Shown in pieces: positions 1 through 14,052 of a stretch of DNA of 42,500 nucleotides; position 1 is the stretch's first letter; every line of letters begins with the position of its first letter. Location: the NCBI GenBank assembly GCA_037179515.1, contig JAXCGZ010015133.1, positions 122,501 through 165,000 on the forward strand, in the 5' to 3' direction. The notes below the pieces were generated by a model that saw only the letters and a list, made by a program, of their open reading frames with translations, did not search any database and had not been told where the DNA came from. Both the position numbers and the translations under genes were made by a program. Source of the DNA: Halocaridina rubra (Eukaryota > Arthropoda > Malacostraca > Decapoda > Atyidae).

Positions 1-146
1 GTACTCCACTGTTGAAGACATTTCTGGAGAAGAGATATGTTGACTCTTTGGAAGAAGAATCTATCTACTACTCTCTTCGAGGGGGATATCTGGAAGAATG
101 GGTCCTGAAGACTTGTGAATATTTACAGTCCTCTCTGTTACTTGAT

Positions 147-148
<2 letters not shown>

Positions 149-227
<79 letters not shown>
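149..227. repeat. (AT)n microsatellite
   Basis: About 40 uninterrupted AT dinucleotides. The flanks (1-148 and 228-355) show no recognisable gene or element. Tyr-Ile open frames across this tract are artefacts of the repeat. Confidence 0.98.
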
Positions 228-232
<5 letters not shown>

Positions 233-354
233 ACTCCAACAATGAGCTTGTAGAAACCTTTGGAAAAGGTGAGCTCCAGAGCAGGCATTCTGCTGATATA
301 GAGGCCTTGATGGAGGTGTCATTAAATGTCGCCCTAGCGCGCCAGCAACAAGTT

Positions 355-489
<135 letters not shown>

Positions 490-608
490 CTGTAAAGGTG
501 GTGGCACTGGAAAACATACAAACAGTTGACTATAAGAGACAGTAATCGACAAATGAAAGACGTTGTGATGGAAAGGGCAAACCCACTCATCAGACAGGCA
601 CTTGATAA

Positions 609-1063
609 GTGAAGACAGTGGTAATCTCAGGCATAAGTGAATCCCAGGAGCCAACATGGCAGGGGAGACTTGAAGAAAATAAAGCTAAGGTTGTAGACCT
701 GATAAGAAAGCTTGGAGTAGTATGTGGTCCTGAGGATATTGTAAACATACACCAACTAGGTAAATATTCGAGGAAGGAAAGCCGAGACCAACAAAAGTAA
801 CCTTTGAGAGAGGGGAAACATGTAGGGAAATATTGTTGAGAAAAAAAAGTCTAAAAGACCTTCAAGAATGCAAAGAAGTGTTCATTAGACGATACAGAAC
901 ACAGGAAGAGATGGGAAAGATCAAACACTTGTTGCAAGAGGCAAGAAGGTTAAATGATGAAAGAAATGAAGAAGAGAAGAAAAATTTTCGTTACAGAATA
1001 CTTCCAGACAAAGGGGAGATAAAGAAGATAATGACAGAAGATCAGGGGATGGGGCCTCATTAA
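609..1063 (+). pseudogene. LINE A ORF1-like protein, broken by one frameshift
   Basis: Two open segments form one ORF1-like product. Segment 609-800 contains VVISGISES and DLIRKLGV, and segment 782-1063 contains TKVTFERGE, VFIRRYRTQEE and KKNFRYRI. The second segment is open from about 782 in frame 2, so a single-base indel between about 770 and 782 explains the break. No other stop interrupts it. The charged, lysine-rich C-terminal part fits an RNA-binding ORF1 protein of CR1-like LINEs, whose role is to package the element RNA. The N-terminus is not defined because a stop lies at 606 and the true start may be upstream in another frame. Confidence 0.65.
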
Positions 1064-1065
1064 GA

Positions 1066-3873
1066 TTGTTATACACAAATGCTGATGGATTAGCTGGTAA
1101 GGCAGTAGAATTAAAAGATAGGATTCACAACAGTAAGGCAGATATAGTAGCAATTACAGAGACTAAGTTGAGTGAGGACATAAACAGTGTCACAGTTTTT
1201 CCTAAGGGCTTCAGAATACTAAGGGTCGAAAGATCTGAGAGGACTGGTGGAGGGATAGCACTGCTCATAAGTGAGAGGATTCAAGTTGAAGAAATAAACT
1301 TGGCTATAGAAAGTGAGTTCAGGGAATTTCTTGTTGCTCGCATAAATACTGGGTCAGAGAGCATTATAATAACTGTTGTATACAACCCACCAAGGAACCA
1401 AAATAGGCTTGAAATTTATGAGGAAAGTCATATAGGTACGATTGAAGTCATAAACTCAGTTGTTAACATGGCGCGGGAGAAAAAATGTAGGATTTTGATT
1501 ATGGGAGACTTTAATCATAAAGAGATAGATTGGATAAATCTTGACCCACACAGTGGTGAGGACTCCTTTGGGGCAAGATTCCTAGATTGCGTACAAGGGA
1601 ATTTCCTACACCAACATGTAATGGAACCAACAAGAGCCAGGGGTGGGGACGAGCCATCACTACTTGATCTGGTGTTCACAGATAATGTGTTGGATATTGA
1701 AAATATTGAGTATGAACCACCAATTGGAAAGAGTGACCACTGTGTGTTGTTGATGGAGTATATCATTGAAGACATTCTTCCTGAGAGTAGAGGCACTGAG
1801 GACATGAGGAGGAACTATCAGAAAGGAGATTACATCAAAATGAATGAGCTTTTTGCAGTTATTGACTGGAGAACCTTATTTTACAACAAATCTGTACAAG
1901 AAATGTATGACATCTTTTGTGAGAAATATGGGAAGATAGTAGATTGCTGCATACCTGTCACCAAAGTAGGTGTAATTCATGCCAGAGAGAAATGGTTCGA
2001 TAATGGGTGTAAAAGAGCTAAGGAGTGGAGAGACAAATGCTGGAAAAGGTATAGGAGGAGAAAAAACATAAATGCCTGGCAAACCTACAAAAGAGCAAGA
2101 AATGACTACCTAAGTAAAAGGAGAGAGGCAGAGAAAGATTATGAGAGGGACATCACCAGGAAGGCTAAAGAAAATCCCAAGCTTTTCCACAGCTTTATCA
2201 GAGGAAAACTGAAGGTAAAAGAACAGGTTTTAAGGCTAAAGAGAGCGGATGGAAGCATCACTGAGACGGACGAAGAGATCTGCAAAGAATTGAACAAGGA
2301 GTTTCAGTCAGTATTTACAGTAGAAAATACCCCACCCCCTCAGATTGCAGTGATAGAAGCTCAAGGGCCGGTATTAGAGAACATCAACCTTACAGCCACA
2401 GAGGTATGCAAAGCGCTGATGGATTTAGATGTTCATAAAGCTACAGGTCCTGATGACATATCCCCTCATGTGCTTAAAAAATGCGCAAACACAATATCAG
2501 TGGCACTAAGTATCATATTTAAGGAGTCATTGGAGTCGGGGGAGATTCCAAGATGCTGGAAACAAGCAAATGTGATACCTATCTTCAAAAAGGGAAGGAG
2601 GGATACGGCTCTGAACTATAGACCAGTTTCCTTGACCAGCATAGTTTGCAAACTTATGGAGAAACTACTAAGGAAACATATCTCTCTTCACTTGGAATCC
2701 TTCAACTTTTTGTCAGTGAGGCAACATGGCTTCAGAGAAGGAAGATCAACAGTAACAAACTTATTAGAATTTTATGATGAGGTAAGCCAAATCTTACAGG
2801 AAAGAGAGGGCTGGGCAGATTGCATATTCCTAGACTTCCAGAAAGCGTTTGACACTGTTCCACATGGGAGACTTATTAAGAAGCTGCAATCAATGGCTAG
2901 AATAGGTGGAAATGTCTTGGAATGGATAAAAACTTACTTAGAAGGAAGGGAACAGAGGGTTAGAGTAAGACACTCAGTGTCTGAATGGAGAAGAGTTAGT
3001 AGTGGAGTCCCACAGGGTTCAGTTTTAGGGCCACTTTTGTTCCTTGTATATGTAAATGACCTACCAGAGTCTGTAAATTCATTCATGAATATGTTTGCAG
3101 ATGATGCAAAGATTGTGAAGAAAGTAAAAAACGAGAACAATGGTAGAGAACTTCAGGAGGATCTAAATAATCTGCATGAGTGGTCAGAAAAGTGGCTAAT
3201 GAAATTCAATACCTCAAAATGTAAGGTAATGAGAATGGGTACAAGTGCAAGAAGGCCCAAGCTTGACTACTCGGTGGCTGGAGTACAACTTCAAGAGACA
3301 GAAAATGAGAGAGATCTAGGAGTAAACATACTGGCAGATTTGTCTCCAGAAATACATATAAATGGCGTAGTAAGGGCAGCATATGCATTCTTATCAAATG
3401 TAAGGGTAGCCTTCAGGCACATGGACAAGGAAATGTTCAGAAATATTTATGTAACCTATGTGAGGCCAAAACTCGAATATGCAGCCCCCTTTTGGAATCC
3501 GCACTTGAAAAAGCACATAGCTAAGCTTGAAAAAGTTCAAAGACATGCCACGAAACTGGTGCCAGAAATACGCAATCTCGGTTATGATGAGAGGCTGAGG
3601 GAATTAGACTTGCCATCACTCGAAGCTAGAAGAGTAAGGGGGGATATGGTGACAGTCTTTAAATTCCTTCATGGTTATGATAGAGTGGATAGGGATCGAT
3701 ATTTCGATATGGCTGGCTCTAGAACTAGAGGTCATAGTTTGAAGCTTCGGAAGAAAACTTGTTTGCAGGATGTAAGGAAATACTTTTTCAGTGTAAGAGT
3801 AGTTGATAATTGGAATTCGCTAAGCGAGGAGGTAGTTAATGCTACCTCAATCCATAGTTTTAAGGACAGGTAA
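1066..3873 (+). CDS. LINE A ORF2: endonuclease-reverse transcriptase
   Basis: The product nicks chromosomal DNA and reverse-transcribes the element RNA at the nick. Residues are numbered from 1066, where the codon is TTG; the frame is open back to 970, so the real start is not fixed. The N-terminal apurinic-type endonuclease shows TNADGL, TETKL (Glu32), GDFN (147-150) and SDH (223-225). The RT domain shows FLDFQKAFD (Asp590), GVPQGSVLGP (647 onward) and FADD (677-680). All expected catalytic motifs are intact over about 935 residues. The frame ends at TAA 3871-3873. The sister copy at 6069 reads TAT there and continues four more codons to the equivalent of 3886-3888, so this copy carries a late nonsense change that trims the last residues. 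Copy 3 is about 97% identical over the shared 300 residues. Confidence 0.92.
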   Translation: MLYTNADGLAGKAVELKDRIHNSKADIVAITETKLSEDINSVTVFPKGFRILRVERSERTGGGIALLISERIQVEEINLAIESEFREFLVARINTGSESIIITVVYNPPRNQNRLEIYEESHIGTIEVINSVVNMAREKKCRILIMGDFNHKEIDWINLDPHSGEDSFGARFLDCVQGNFLHQHVMEPTRARGGDEPSLLDLVFTDNVLDIENIEYEPPIGKSDHCVLLMEYIIEDILPESRGTEDMRRNYQKGDYIKMNELFAVIDWRTLFYNKSVQEMYDIFCEKYGKIVDCCIPVTKVGVIHAREKWFDNGCKRAKEWRDKCWKRYRRRKNINAWQTYKRARNDYLSKRREAEKDYERDITRKAKENPKLFHSFIRGKLKVKEQVLRLKRADGSITETDEEICKELNKEFQSVFTVENTPPPQIAVIEAQGPVLENINLTATEVCKALMDLDVHKATGPDDISPHVLKKCANTISVALSIIFKESLESGEIPRCWKQANVIPIFKKGRRDTALNYRPVSLTSIVCKLMEKLLRKHISLHLESFNFLSVRQHGFREGRSTVTNLLEFYDEVSQILQEREGWADCIFLDFQKAFDTVPHGRLIKKLQSMARIGGNVLEWIKTYLEGREQRVRVRHSVSEWRRVSSGVPQGSVLGPLLFLVYVNDLPESVNSFMNMFADDAKIVKKVKNENNGRELQEDLNNLHEWSEKWLMKFNTSKCKVMRMGTSARRPKLDYSVAGVQLQETENERDLGVNILADLSPEIHINGVVRAAYAFLSNVRVAFRHMDKEMFRNIYVTYVRPKLEYAAPFWNPHLKKHIAKLEKVQRHATKLVPEIRNLGYDERLRELDLPSLEARRVRGDMVTVFKFLHGYDRVDRDRYFDMAGSRTRGHSLKLRKKTCLQDVRKYFFSVRVVDNWNSLSEEVVNATSIHSFKDR

Positions 3874-3977
3874 GATAAGTATCACTAAGTCTAAAAATGG
3901 AACCGATCAGGAGACGGGAAGATACGAGCTTTGGGCTCTTTCCCGTAAACACAATTAGGTAATCACACACACACATA

Positions 3978-4275
3978 CATTTGTTCCGTTATATTAAAGT
4001 GCGTCTTTTTCACTCTCCCTCTAGTTTGTGGTCTTCCCTAAAATCATATTGTTCATTTTTATGTATCTAATCTTATTTACTTATTCATTAATTGATCTAT
4101 GTATGTGGTGGTATGGCAGACTAATTCATAAGAACCCCAAAATAGTTCTAATTCTGTATATCGAAGTTTTTCTCATTATTTTTCTGTAAGCTGAGAAAGT
4201 CAACATATCTAGGACCGAGTATTTACCAGACAAAACTACAAAGTCCTCACCAAGGGGTCTGTGTCAAAAAGTTCT
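3978..4275. other. Unassigned spacer
   Basis: AT-rich sequence without a convincing frame, tRNA-like box or match to the other repeats in the window. Confidence 0.6.
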
Positions 4276-4280
4276 TATAT

Positions 4281-4364
<84 letters not shown>
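4276..4364. repeat. (AT)n microsatellite
   Basis: AT repeat with one phase break near 4290. Confidence 0.97.
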
Positions 4365-4367
<3 letters not shown>

Positions 4368-4388
4368 GCTTGTGTCATCGCCACATCT

Positions 4389-4696
4389 GTGTGTGTGTGT
4401 TTACCTGATTGTGCGGAAACGAGTCACAAGCTCGTATCTGCCCGTCTCCTGGTCGGTTCCATTTTGTACTTAGTGATACTTATCATATATCTATCTACCA
4501 TGGCTGTTTCCCCCTATAATTGAGGGGTAGCCGACATAAAAAAAAAGAAACCAATAAGGGGAATACTTTGCTCTATGGGCAATGACGAGGGTGCTAGCGA
4601 CCGTTCGGATGGCACTGCTGGAGTGCCACAGCCCATCCTCCCGGCTTTTCCACTACCTGTGTCGCTTCATACTTGTCCTTAAAACAATAGATTGAG
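4389..4696 (-). mobile_element. LINE family A 3'-end fragment (copy 4)
   Basis: The fragment carries only the last ~130 bp of family A. Its CA-rich tail is at 4389-4401, the 3' UTR runs to 4487, and the segment ending in the last codons lies at 4664-4695. It matches the 3' ends of the copies at 4697 and 5976. An unrelated ~176-bp insert splits it. Confidence 0.8.
4488..4663. mobile_element. Short insertion inside LINE A copy 4
   Basis: Family A sequence stops at TTATCATA and resumes after CTTCATA, suggesting a short target duplication of about 5 bp (TCATA). The insert includes a run of nine A residues (4538-4546) and a GC-rich second half. It has no coding potential. It is probably a SINE or other short retrotransposed sequence, family unknown. 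Confidence 0.5.
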
Positions 4697-5975
4697 TGTG
4701 TGATTACCTATTTGTGATTACCTAATTGTGCTTACGGGAAAGAGCCCAAAGCTCGTATCTTCCCGTCTCCTCATCGGTTCCATTTTATACTTAGTGATAC
4801 TTATCATACCTGTCCTTAAAACTATGGATTGAGATAGCATTAACTACCTCCTCGCTTAGCCAGTTCCAATTATCAACTAAACCTTACACTGAAAAAGTAT
4901 TTCCTTACATCCTGCAAAGAAGTTTTCTTACGAAGCTTCAAACTATGGCCTCTAGTTCTAGAGCCAGCCATATCAAAATATCGATCCCTATCCACTCTAT
5001 CGTAACCATGAAGGAATTTAAAGACTGTCAATATATCCCCCCTCAATCTTCTAGCTTCGAGTGATGGTAAGTCTAATTCCCTCAGCCTCTCATCATAACT
5101 GAGATTGCGTATTTCTGGCACCAGTTTCGTGGCATGTCTTTGAACTTTTTCAAGCTTAGCTATGTGCTTTTTCAAGTGTGGATTCCAAAAGAGGGCTGCA
5201 TATTCGAGTCTTGGCCTCACATAGGTTACATAAATATTTCTGAACATTTCCTTGTCCATGTGCCTGAAGGCTACCCTTACATTTGATAAGAATGCATATG
5301 CTGGCCTTACTATGCTATTTATATGTATTTCTGGAGACAAATCTGCCAGTATGTTTACTCCTAGAACTCTCATTTTCTTTCTCTTGAAGTTGTACTCCAG
5401 CCACAGAGTAGTCAAGCTTGGGCCTTCTTGCACTTGTACCTATTCTCATTACCTTACATTTTGAAGTATTGAATTTCATTAGCCACTTTTCTGACCACTC
5501 ATGCAGATTATTTAGATCCTCCTGAAGTTATCTACCATTGTTCTCGTTTTTTACTTTCTTCACAATCTTTGCATCATCCGCAAACATATTCATGAATGAA
5601 TTTACAGACTCTGGTAGGTCGTTTACATATACAAGGAACCAAAGTGGCCCTAAAACTGAACCCTGTGGAACTCCACTACTAAGTCTTCTCCATTCAGACA
5701 CTGAGTGTCTTACTCTAACCCTCTGTTCCCTTCCTCCTAAGTAAGTTTTTATCCATTCCAAAACATTTCCACCTATTCTAGCCATTGCTTGCAGCTTCCT
5801 TTATAAGTCTCCCATGTGTAACAGTGTCAAACGCTTTCTGGAAGTCTAGGAATATGCGATCTGCCCAGCCCTCTCTTTCCTGTAAGATTTGGCTTACCTC
5901 ATCATAAACTTCTAATAAGTTTGTTACTGTTGCTCTACCTTCTCTGAAGCCATGTTGCCTCACTGACAAAAAGTT
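4697..5975 (-). pseudogene. LINE family A copy 2, 5'-truncated and broken
   Basis: This copy starts (on the - strand) inside the RT domain near the QHGFREGR motif at about 5975 and runs to a 3' tail with two ~14-bp GGTAATCAC units at about 4697-4730. Compared with copies 1 and 3 it has a 1-bp insertion near 5785-5800 that shifts frame after LIK, a Glu-to-stop change at 5527-5529, a 2-bp loss near 5365 and a 1-bp gain near 4883 that destroys the C-terminus. RT motifs A, B and C (FADD) are still readable in pieces. It cannot encode a working protein. Confidence 0.9.
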
Positions 5976-7167
<1,192 letters not shown>

Positions 7168-7334
7168 GTTTCTTAATTATTATGAAAATATCTCATCTAT
7201 ATTTTGTACTCAATCGCAAGGTTGTCCTTATTTTTTTTCTCAGACATATTTCTCTTGAAGTAATTCGATTCTCTACTATATTTATTCTAGCTATATTTTG
7301 CCCATATTTGCTTCATTGCTCTTTGTTCTTGGAT

Positions 7335-7540
7335 CAATTGTGATACCAGGACGGGTCACAAAAATAATAAAATAAAACAGCCCTCATTGGGCCTGGGCAC
7401 GAAATATATATAAAATAAAGATAAACATAGATGGGGAGTGCTGTGACTTGTCAGAAGTGAAGCGATAATAAGAGATGTGTAATGGATATCCAAGAATATT
7501 CAGTGTTGGGCTTGTCAATATATTCCATATATTATTCATA
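7335..7540 (-). mobile_element. SINE-like repeat S5 (shares its 3' end with LINE B)
   Basis: On the - strand it ends with GTGCCCAGGCCCAATGAGGG, an A/T-rich stretch and a GTG-ending terminus (GTGATACCAGGACGG on +). Related copies lie at 18058-18230 and 32440-32650, all with the AATATTCTTGGATAT segment. The last ~65 bp resemble the 3' end of LINE B (7751-7810 and 24530-24592), while the body does not. The rest of 7166-7613 is unassigned. Confidence 0.6.
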
Positions 7541-7609
7541 GTTTTAAAGCTACTTCTCTCTTTCCACTTAGTTTTCCACATTGGTTATATCCCCATTATC
7601 TTTTTAATG

Positions 7610-7746
<137 letters not shown>

Positions 7747-7947
7747 TTATGAGTGACACCGGGAAAGGCAAAAAAAAAACAAAAAAAAAAAAACTGCCCT
7801 CATCAATAAAGAGACGGGCATGAGAAAATATTAAGACGAATGAAAAGAAAAAGGTTATGGACAAGGTAGAGATGAGGTACTGATACACAAAGGAAAGAAC
7901 GGACAGAAAAAATAGTCAAAATACTGAGGACCTAGAGATATGAAGAA

Positions 7948-9560
<1,613 letters not shown>

Positions 9561-10263
9561 TGAAGAAAGGATATGGGAGGGTATAAGGTTATAGCAGGGT
9601 AAAGATTGAGGGATAAGTGCGTTGGAATCGTTTACGCAAGAGTTGGGAGAAAAATGAGAGGCAAAGAGAGGAGCAAGCTATAGAACCATCAGAACGAATG
9701 AGAGGGGGAAATCTTGAGTTACAGAAGTTTTTGGAGAGGTTTTTTGCTAAGGATCAGAAACATTTATCAGTGGGAGAGGAGTTAAGGTCATCAACTTTCC
9801 CTCTAATAAAGGAAGCCTTAGACCTTCGAATCTGAGAGTACAGCGATTCGTAGCTACAACAAAAGCAGAGCGAGTAAAATCACAAGGATACGCTTCATAC
9901 GAAAAGTGTGTACGATTCCTGGCCTGAATAGCCATGGAGAAGACACGGTCACACCAAGGTTTAGGGGAAGAAAAAGATTTTGTAGAGGAGGTGATGTACA
10001 CCCCCATTCCTGAGGTTATGATCTCGGCAACTTCTAGGGATACCTATCAGGGTTGAGGGACAGAAAGTAGTAGTCATCCCATGGGAAATCAAAGGGGAAG
10101 TTGCGTAAATCTTCATGTTGGATACTCTCAAAGCACCAAAGGCGGCGCTGAATGGGAGGGATTGGTGGAGGTGGAGCGAAATAGAAGTAACTTTACATTG
10201 AGTGGTCCATGAATCTGTAACCTCTTCCTCCCCCTTGTCACAGTCAAGAATTCTGTTCTTTAA

Positions 10264-10350
10264 GTAAGGATGAACATCCAGCCTTAATTCTCCAGATCCA
10301 ATTTGTCTGTGTCCAACCTATAATGGGGATTCCTAGTGACATATAAACAA
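10264..10350 (+). mobile_element. SINE S1 3' portion
   Basis: It contains the family S1 block CATCCAGCCTTAAT, then the CTGTGTCCA segment and the terminal GGGGATT...GTGACAT. No tRNA-like head is seen because the 5' side abuts LINE B. Confidence 0.6.
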
Positions 10351-10420
10351 CAAACAATATCATTCATCAGTTTGTTAGTGAATTGTCGTCATCGGCATTA
10401 TTAATATTATCATCTTCATC

Positions 10421-10424
<4 letters not shown>

Positions 10425-10502
<78 letters not shown>
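10425..10502. repeat. (CT)n microsatellite
   Basis: About 39 CT units, preceded by ATC/TTA-rich imperfect repeats at 10385-10424. Confidence 0.97.
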
Positions 10503-10505
<3 letters not shown>

Positions 10506-10687
10506 AAATAATATTTGTTCACGCAGGTTCCATCTTTATTTTGAGAAAACACACTGATTGTATAATAATAATTATCATACACAAAGTAAGTGCTTACTTA
10601 AAAAATCTGCAATGCATACTCCATCATCAAAAAATTATTGTAATTATAATCCAAGCATGAACTTTCGAGCCCATGGGATACTATATT

Positions 10688-10760
10688 ATTACTTATCTAA
10701 ATTCCCAATCTCCAACCGGCCTATGTCCGCCCCCACTCGAATAAGGATTAAAAGTGATAG
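10688..10760 (+). mobile_element. SINE S1 3' fragment
   Basis: It matches the S1 tail: CCCAATCTCCAACCGGCCTATGT, in pieces, then CCCCCACTCGAATAAGGATTA and AAAGTGATAG. It is weaker than the copies at 32795 and 34725. The surrounding 10503-10953 is otherwise unassigned. Confidence 0.5.
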
Positions 10761-10953
10761 ATAAAACGGCAAATAACAACATATATTTAACAGGAATATT
10801 GTAAGACCGAAGCTTTTACCCTTATCAAAGATTTTGCACCACACTGACTGCACACATCGAAGCGTACTCGATAAGCCTGCTGAGTATACTGAGGCTATCA
10901 ATCACTCTAGAGCCAATACCATCTTCATCTGCTCATCCATCAAGAGACTTTTG

Positions 10954-11013
10954 AGAAGAAGAAGAAGAAGAAGAAGAAGAAGAAGAAGAAGAAGAAGAAG
11001 AAGAAGAAGAAGA
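10954..11013. repeat. (AAG)n microsatellite
   Basis: About 20 AAG units. Poly-Arg frames across it are repeat artefacts. Confidence 0.97.
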
Positions 11014-11099
11014 TTTGTAATCACATGACAGTACACTCCTCTAGAGATAAACTGATAAAAATCTCTAGCCAAGTCAACTCTACGCCGATGTCAGGGAGA

Positions 11100-11398
11100 G
11101 GATCCTACAATTATATCTCCAACCAAGACCAACCATAGGCTCTATAAGGCTATTCAGCAACAGTGACCCCATATGAATATGGGAAAAGCTGCCAATCCAG
11201 AAGGCATTCACTTCGTCATAGATGGTGACCGATAAACAAGTTCGTTTCAAATCATTTTTCCCGAGATTTAAATGAATTGTTTTCCTGTTCATCATTTGTG
11301 GAAACAAAATGGGCTGACAAAGGCGACTGGATCGAACTCGTGCATGTTTGGCTCATTATTTCCCAACTTGAGCGCTCTACCACTGAGCTACTACATTT
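11100..11398 (-). mobile_element. tRNA-derived SINE (head at 11320-11398)
   Basis: On the - strand a tRNA-like head has an A box TAGCTCAGTGG (11380-11390) and a B box GAGTTCGATCC (11329-11339), the internal promoter of RNA polymerase III. The spacing of ~41 bp is tRNA-like but no full cloverleaf with paired acceptor stem is evident, so this is a SINE rather than a tRNA gene. The segment at 11165-11190 with CCCATATGAATATGGG (11168-11183) recurs at 42458-42475 and may be a separate repeat tail. Confidence 0.6.
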
Positions 11399-11858
11399 AA
11401 GAATACTGATGGATATGCTAGGTAGAAAATGATGAGATTAGCTCTGAAAATGGACGCATAGCATAGCATCTTAAAGTGTTTATTATTAAAAAAAATAAAA
11501 TAAAATAAAAATCAACATTATTTAGTTAATGGCGCCAACTCGGTAGACAAGAAAACTCCGAAATTGTTATAAAGATTCTGGAATTATTTAATTGTATTGA
11601 TTTCACTCTGCCATCATTCCATAACTCACAGCTATTACAGTATGCGATCTACCGTCAATATTCTAGTATAGCTTATATTCATATTTATAACATAACATGA
11701 GCTCATCCTTTGTTACGTTGTAATGACCCAACGATACGTTGTTTGGTTACTTGGTTTGTTTCCATATACAGTGCAGTCTAACTCGAATTGAAGGTAGACC
11801 AAGAATATGGCGGTAGATTGCTTACTAGAACAGAACCGCAAACTCTTGGGAAAAAAAA

Positions 11859-11862
<4 letters not shown>
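11399..11862. other. Unassigned spacer
   Basis: AT-rich, with a short AAAAT-type run at 11490-11512. No supported gene or repeat is seen. Confidence 0.5.

Positions 11863-11936
<74 letters not shown>
11863..11936. repeat. (AT)n microsatellite
   Basis: About 37 AT units. Confidence 0.97.
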
Positions 11937-11940
<4 letters not shown>

Positions 11941-12375
11941 TCAGCTTAATTAAAACTCACATCGAAATCAATACGAATTTCTACCCCAGGGATATCAACG
12001 ATATCTCTCTTACAAAGGACGATACAATCGTTACCGAATGTCAGTTCTCTACAATGGATATTGTCACTGAAATGATCCAAATATTTTTACGATATTCTCA
12101 ATGGTGAAGTCGTTACATCACTAACTTCAGTTACTGACTACAACGATCAATTTAAATAGGACGATACATTTCTATATTCACGATACTCCCATTGCAGCTA
12201 ATCACAGCTCTAGATAAAATAATACTTTTATGGTAAAAATTTACTGTCAAAGCAAAACAACAATATAAACTGTTTTTATGTACCAATTACAAATATAAAT
12301 GTGATTGCTGATACCAATATTAAAAAAAAAAATAAGACGATATTCTAATAAAAATTCAGCCTTAAAGGCAACTTC

Positions 12376-12376
<1 letters not shown>
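11937..12376. other. Unassigned spacer
   Basis: No supported feature. The word ACGATA recurs several times (GATATC/ACGATAC-type words between 11988 and 12185), without a clear period. Confidence 0.5.

Positions 12377-12442
<66 letters not shown>
12377..12442. repeat. (AAT)n microsatellite
   Basis: About 22 AAT units. Confidence 0.97.
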
Positions 12443-12443
<1 letters not shown>

Positions 12444-12719
12444 CTAATGGAATTATGAAATTCAAGAACGATTGGGAAATAATGTCTCGAAAACTTGGAA
12501 TATCAAAGATAGTTATTATTTTTCAGAAAAGAAATATGAAGTGCAAGTGAACTTAGGACTGACTTGGAAACGGGGAGTCTCGAACATAGTTTTATTTATT
12601 TACTGTAAATAGAACATGGAATTCGTCTAATTTTTGAAGTTACTATTATACTCATATAATATCATATGACCTACGCGTTACTGAAGGCGCTGCAAATATA
12701 ACTAGTGTAAACTGGAACT

Positions 12720-13040
12720 GTATTTATATAAAAAGGCCATATTCCTCAAAGTAAAATCGTTGACTCTATGGGAGGAAAATACAAAGGAAGGTACTTATAG
12801 TACCCCGCTCCGCCCCATATCGTCGACTTTTACGACGCTGGTAACACTGAGATAGTATATTTATTCCCCATCCTTGGGAAGGAAATATGAAAATGCAGAG
12901 TAAAAAAGAAAGGGATGACAGAGTAGGGGAGGCAGAAATCACGTTGATCTAGTTTATTTCTTTTTGAGATAAGCGACAGAGCACTAGTTCGCGCTGATGC
13001 CGCAGCCGTCCAATGCCGTGGCGCCACCGTCATACAAACA
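12720..13040 (+). promoter_or_regulatory. Possible promoter/5' UTR of the 13041 gene
   Basis: TATATAAAAAGG (from 12725) resembles a TATA box. CpG dinucleotides and a GC-box-like CCGCCCCAT (about 12810) increase toward the ATG, in contrast with the AT-rich surroundings. The transcription start is unknown, and the 300-bp distance between the TATA-like box and the ATG would need a long 5' UTR or another start. Confidence 0.3.
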
Positions 13041-13217
13041 ATGGCTAGCGACGGCGATAGGTCGGGTTTTCGATCGAAGTCCTTCGATCCTGCACAGGCT
13101 TTGGCTTCGTTAGACGTTAATCTTCCTGTGGAGGATGCCGAAGAATACGAGAACTTACAGTCTTTCAGAAGTGCCGTACATAAGCAACAGTGTCATGTGG
13201 AACGCAATATACCAGGG
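13041..13217 (+). CDS. Likely first coding exon of a host gene, possibly LSM11-like
   Basis: An ATG in good context (ACAATGG) opens 59 codons that end at a strong splice donor, GGG|GTAAGT (donor at 13218). The intron phase is 0. The segment is CpG-rich and its protein is acidic with balanced composition, unlike the repeat-derived frames nearby. Residues 15-43 read FDPAQAL...LPVEDAEEYENLQSF in pieces. That spacing recalls the N-terminal FDP..AL...P...A..Y.N...F motif of LSm11, a U7 snRNP protein for histone mRNA processing. This similarity is from memory and weak, and the Sm domain itself is not in view. Later exons are not identified, so the gene may continue beyond the window or across a long intron. 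Confidence 0.5.
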
Positions 13218-13981
13218 GTAAGTACGCCGTCTGGTCACAAGCCAAACAGCTGATTCAAACACTGCCATCCTGCTGATGACATTAGCGGTATTTTCAAAAC
13301 AAGTGCATCTCTCTCTCTCTCTCTCTCTAAAAAAAAAAAAGTCGATACATACTAAAGAAGCTGTAAATTGTGTAATAATAATAGTCAAACGTTTGGATAT
13401 TGCATTTGCTAAAATTAACTGGTTGTAAAGATCGAAGAGCTGCGATTAAACAACACCTTAAAACTATGTCAAACAAACTTGAGAGTATGCTGTCGCGGTT
13501 ATATTTCAGATCACTGGAATATTCTTTTGAAAAATACCGAGTTTTCACTTAGTGTTTGTATTTTGATTTTTGTGTACATTATGCCACAAGCACATGTGCT
13601 ACACTACCTAGGTTTTACCGAGACTTCTGGTTTAGTTTTATTATTGTGTGCATTTGGATACGAACGTAAGTGCCATAAGAAAAATGGCTAAAAGGGGGAT
13701 TGAAAAAGCGCACGTGAAGTGCATAAGAATATCCTATCATTTGGGGGTAAAATATTTACTTTCACAGTCCCAGTTAGGAAAAAAGGTCACATGACATTTA
13801 TTAAGTTAGTTTGGTTAGTTCATCCCAGTGAAGAAACGAGTGGTTGTTCGATCTTTTGTGTTTTCATTTCATTCCTTTAGGATGTGTAAGTGATTATTTA
13901 CTGTAAAGATAAAAGCTTGCTATTAACCACATTAGACATATTTCTTAATATGTATTTGCAACAGTTAAATACCAAGTTATA

Positions 13982-13983
<2 letters not shown>
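13218..13983 (+). other. Putative intron start, otherwise unassigned
   Basis: The donor is at 13218. A short (CT)n run lies at about 13308-13328, followed by an A run. No second exon is recognised here. Confidence 0.35.

Positions 13984-14048
<65 letters not shown>
13984..14048. repeat. (AT)n microsatellite
   Basis: About 32 AT units, at the left edge of the inverted S3 repeat. Confidence 0.97.
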
Positions 14049-14052
<4 letters not shown>

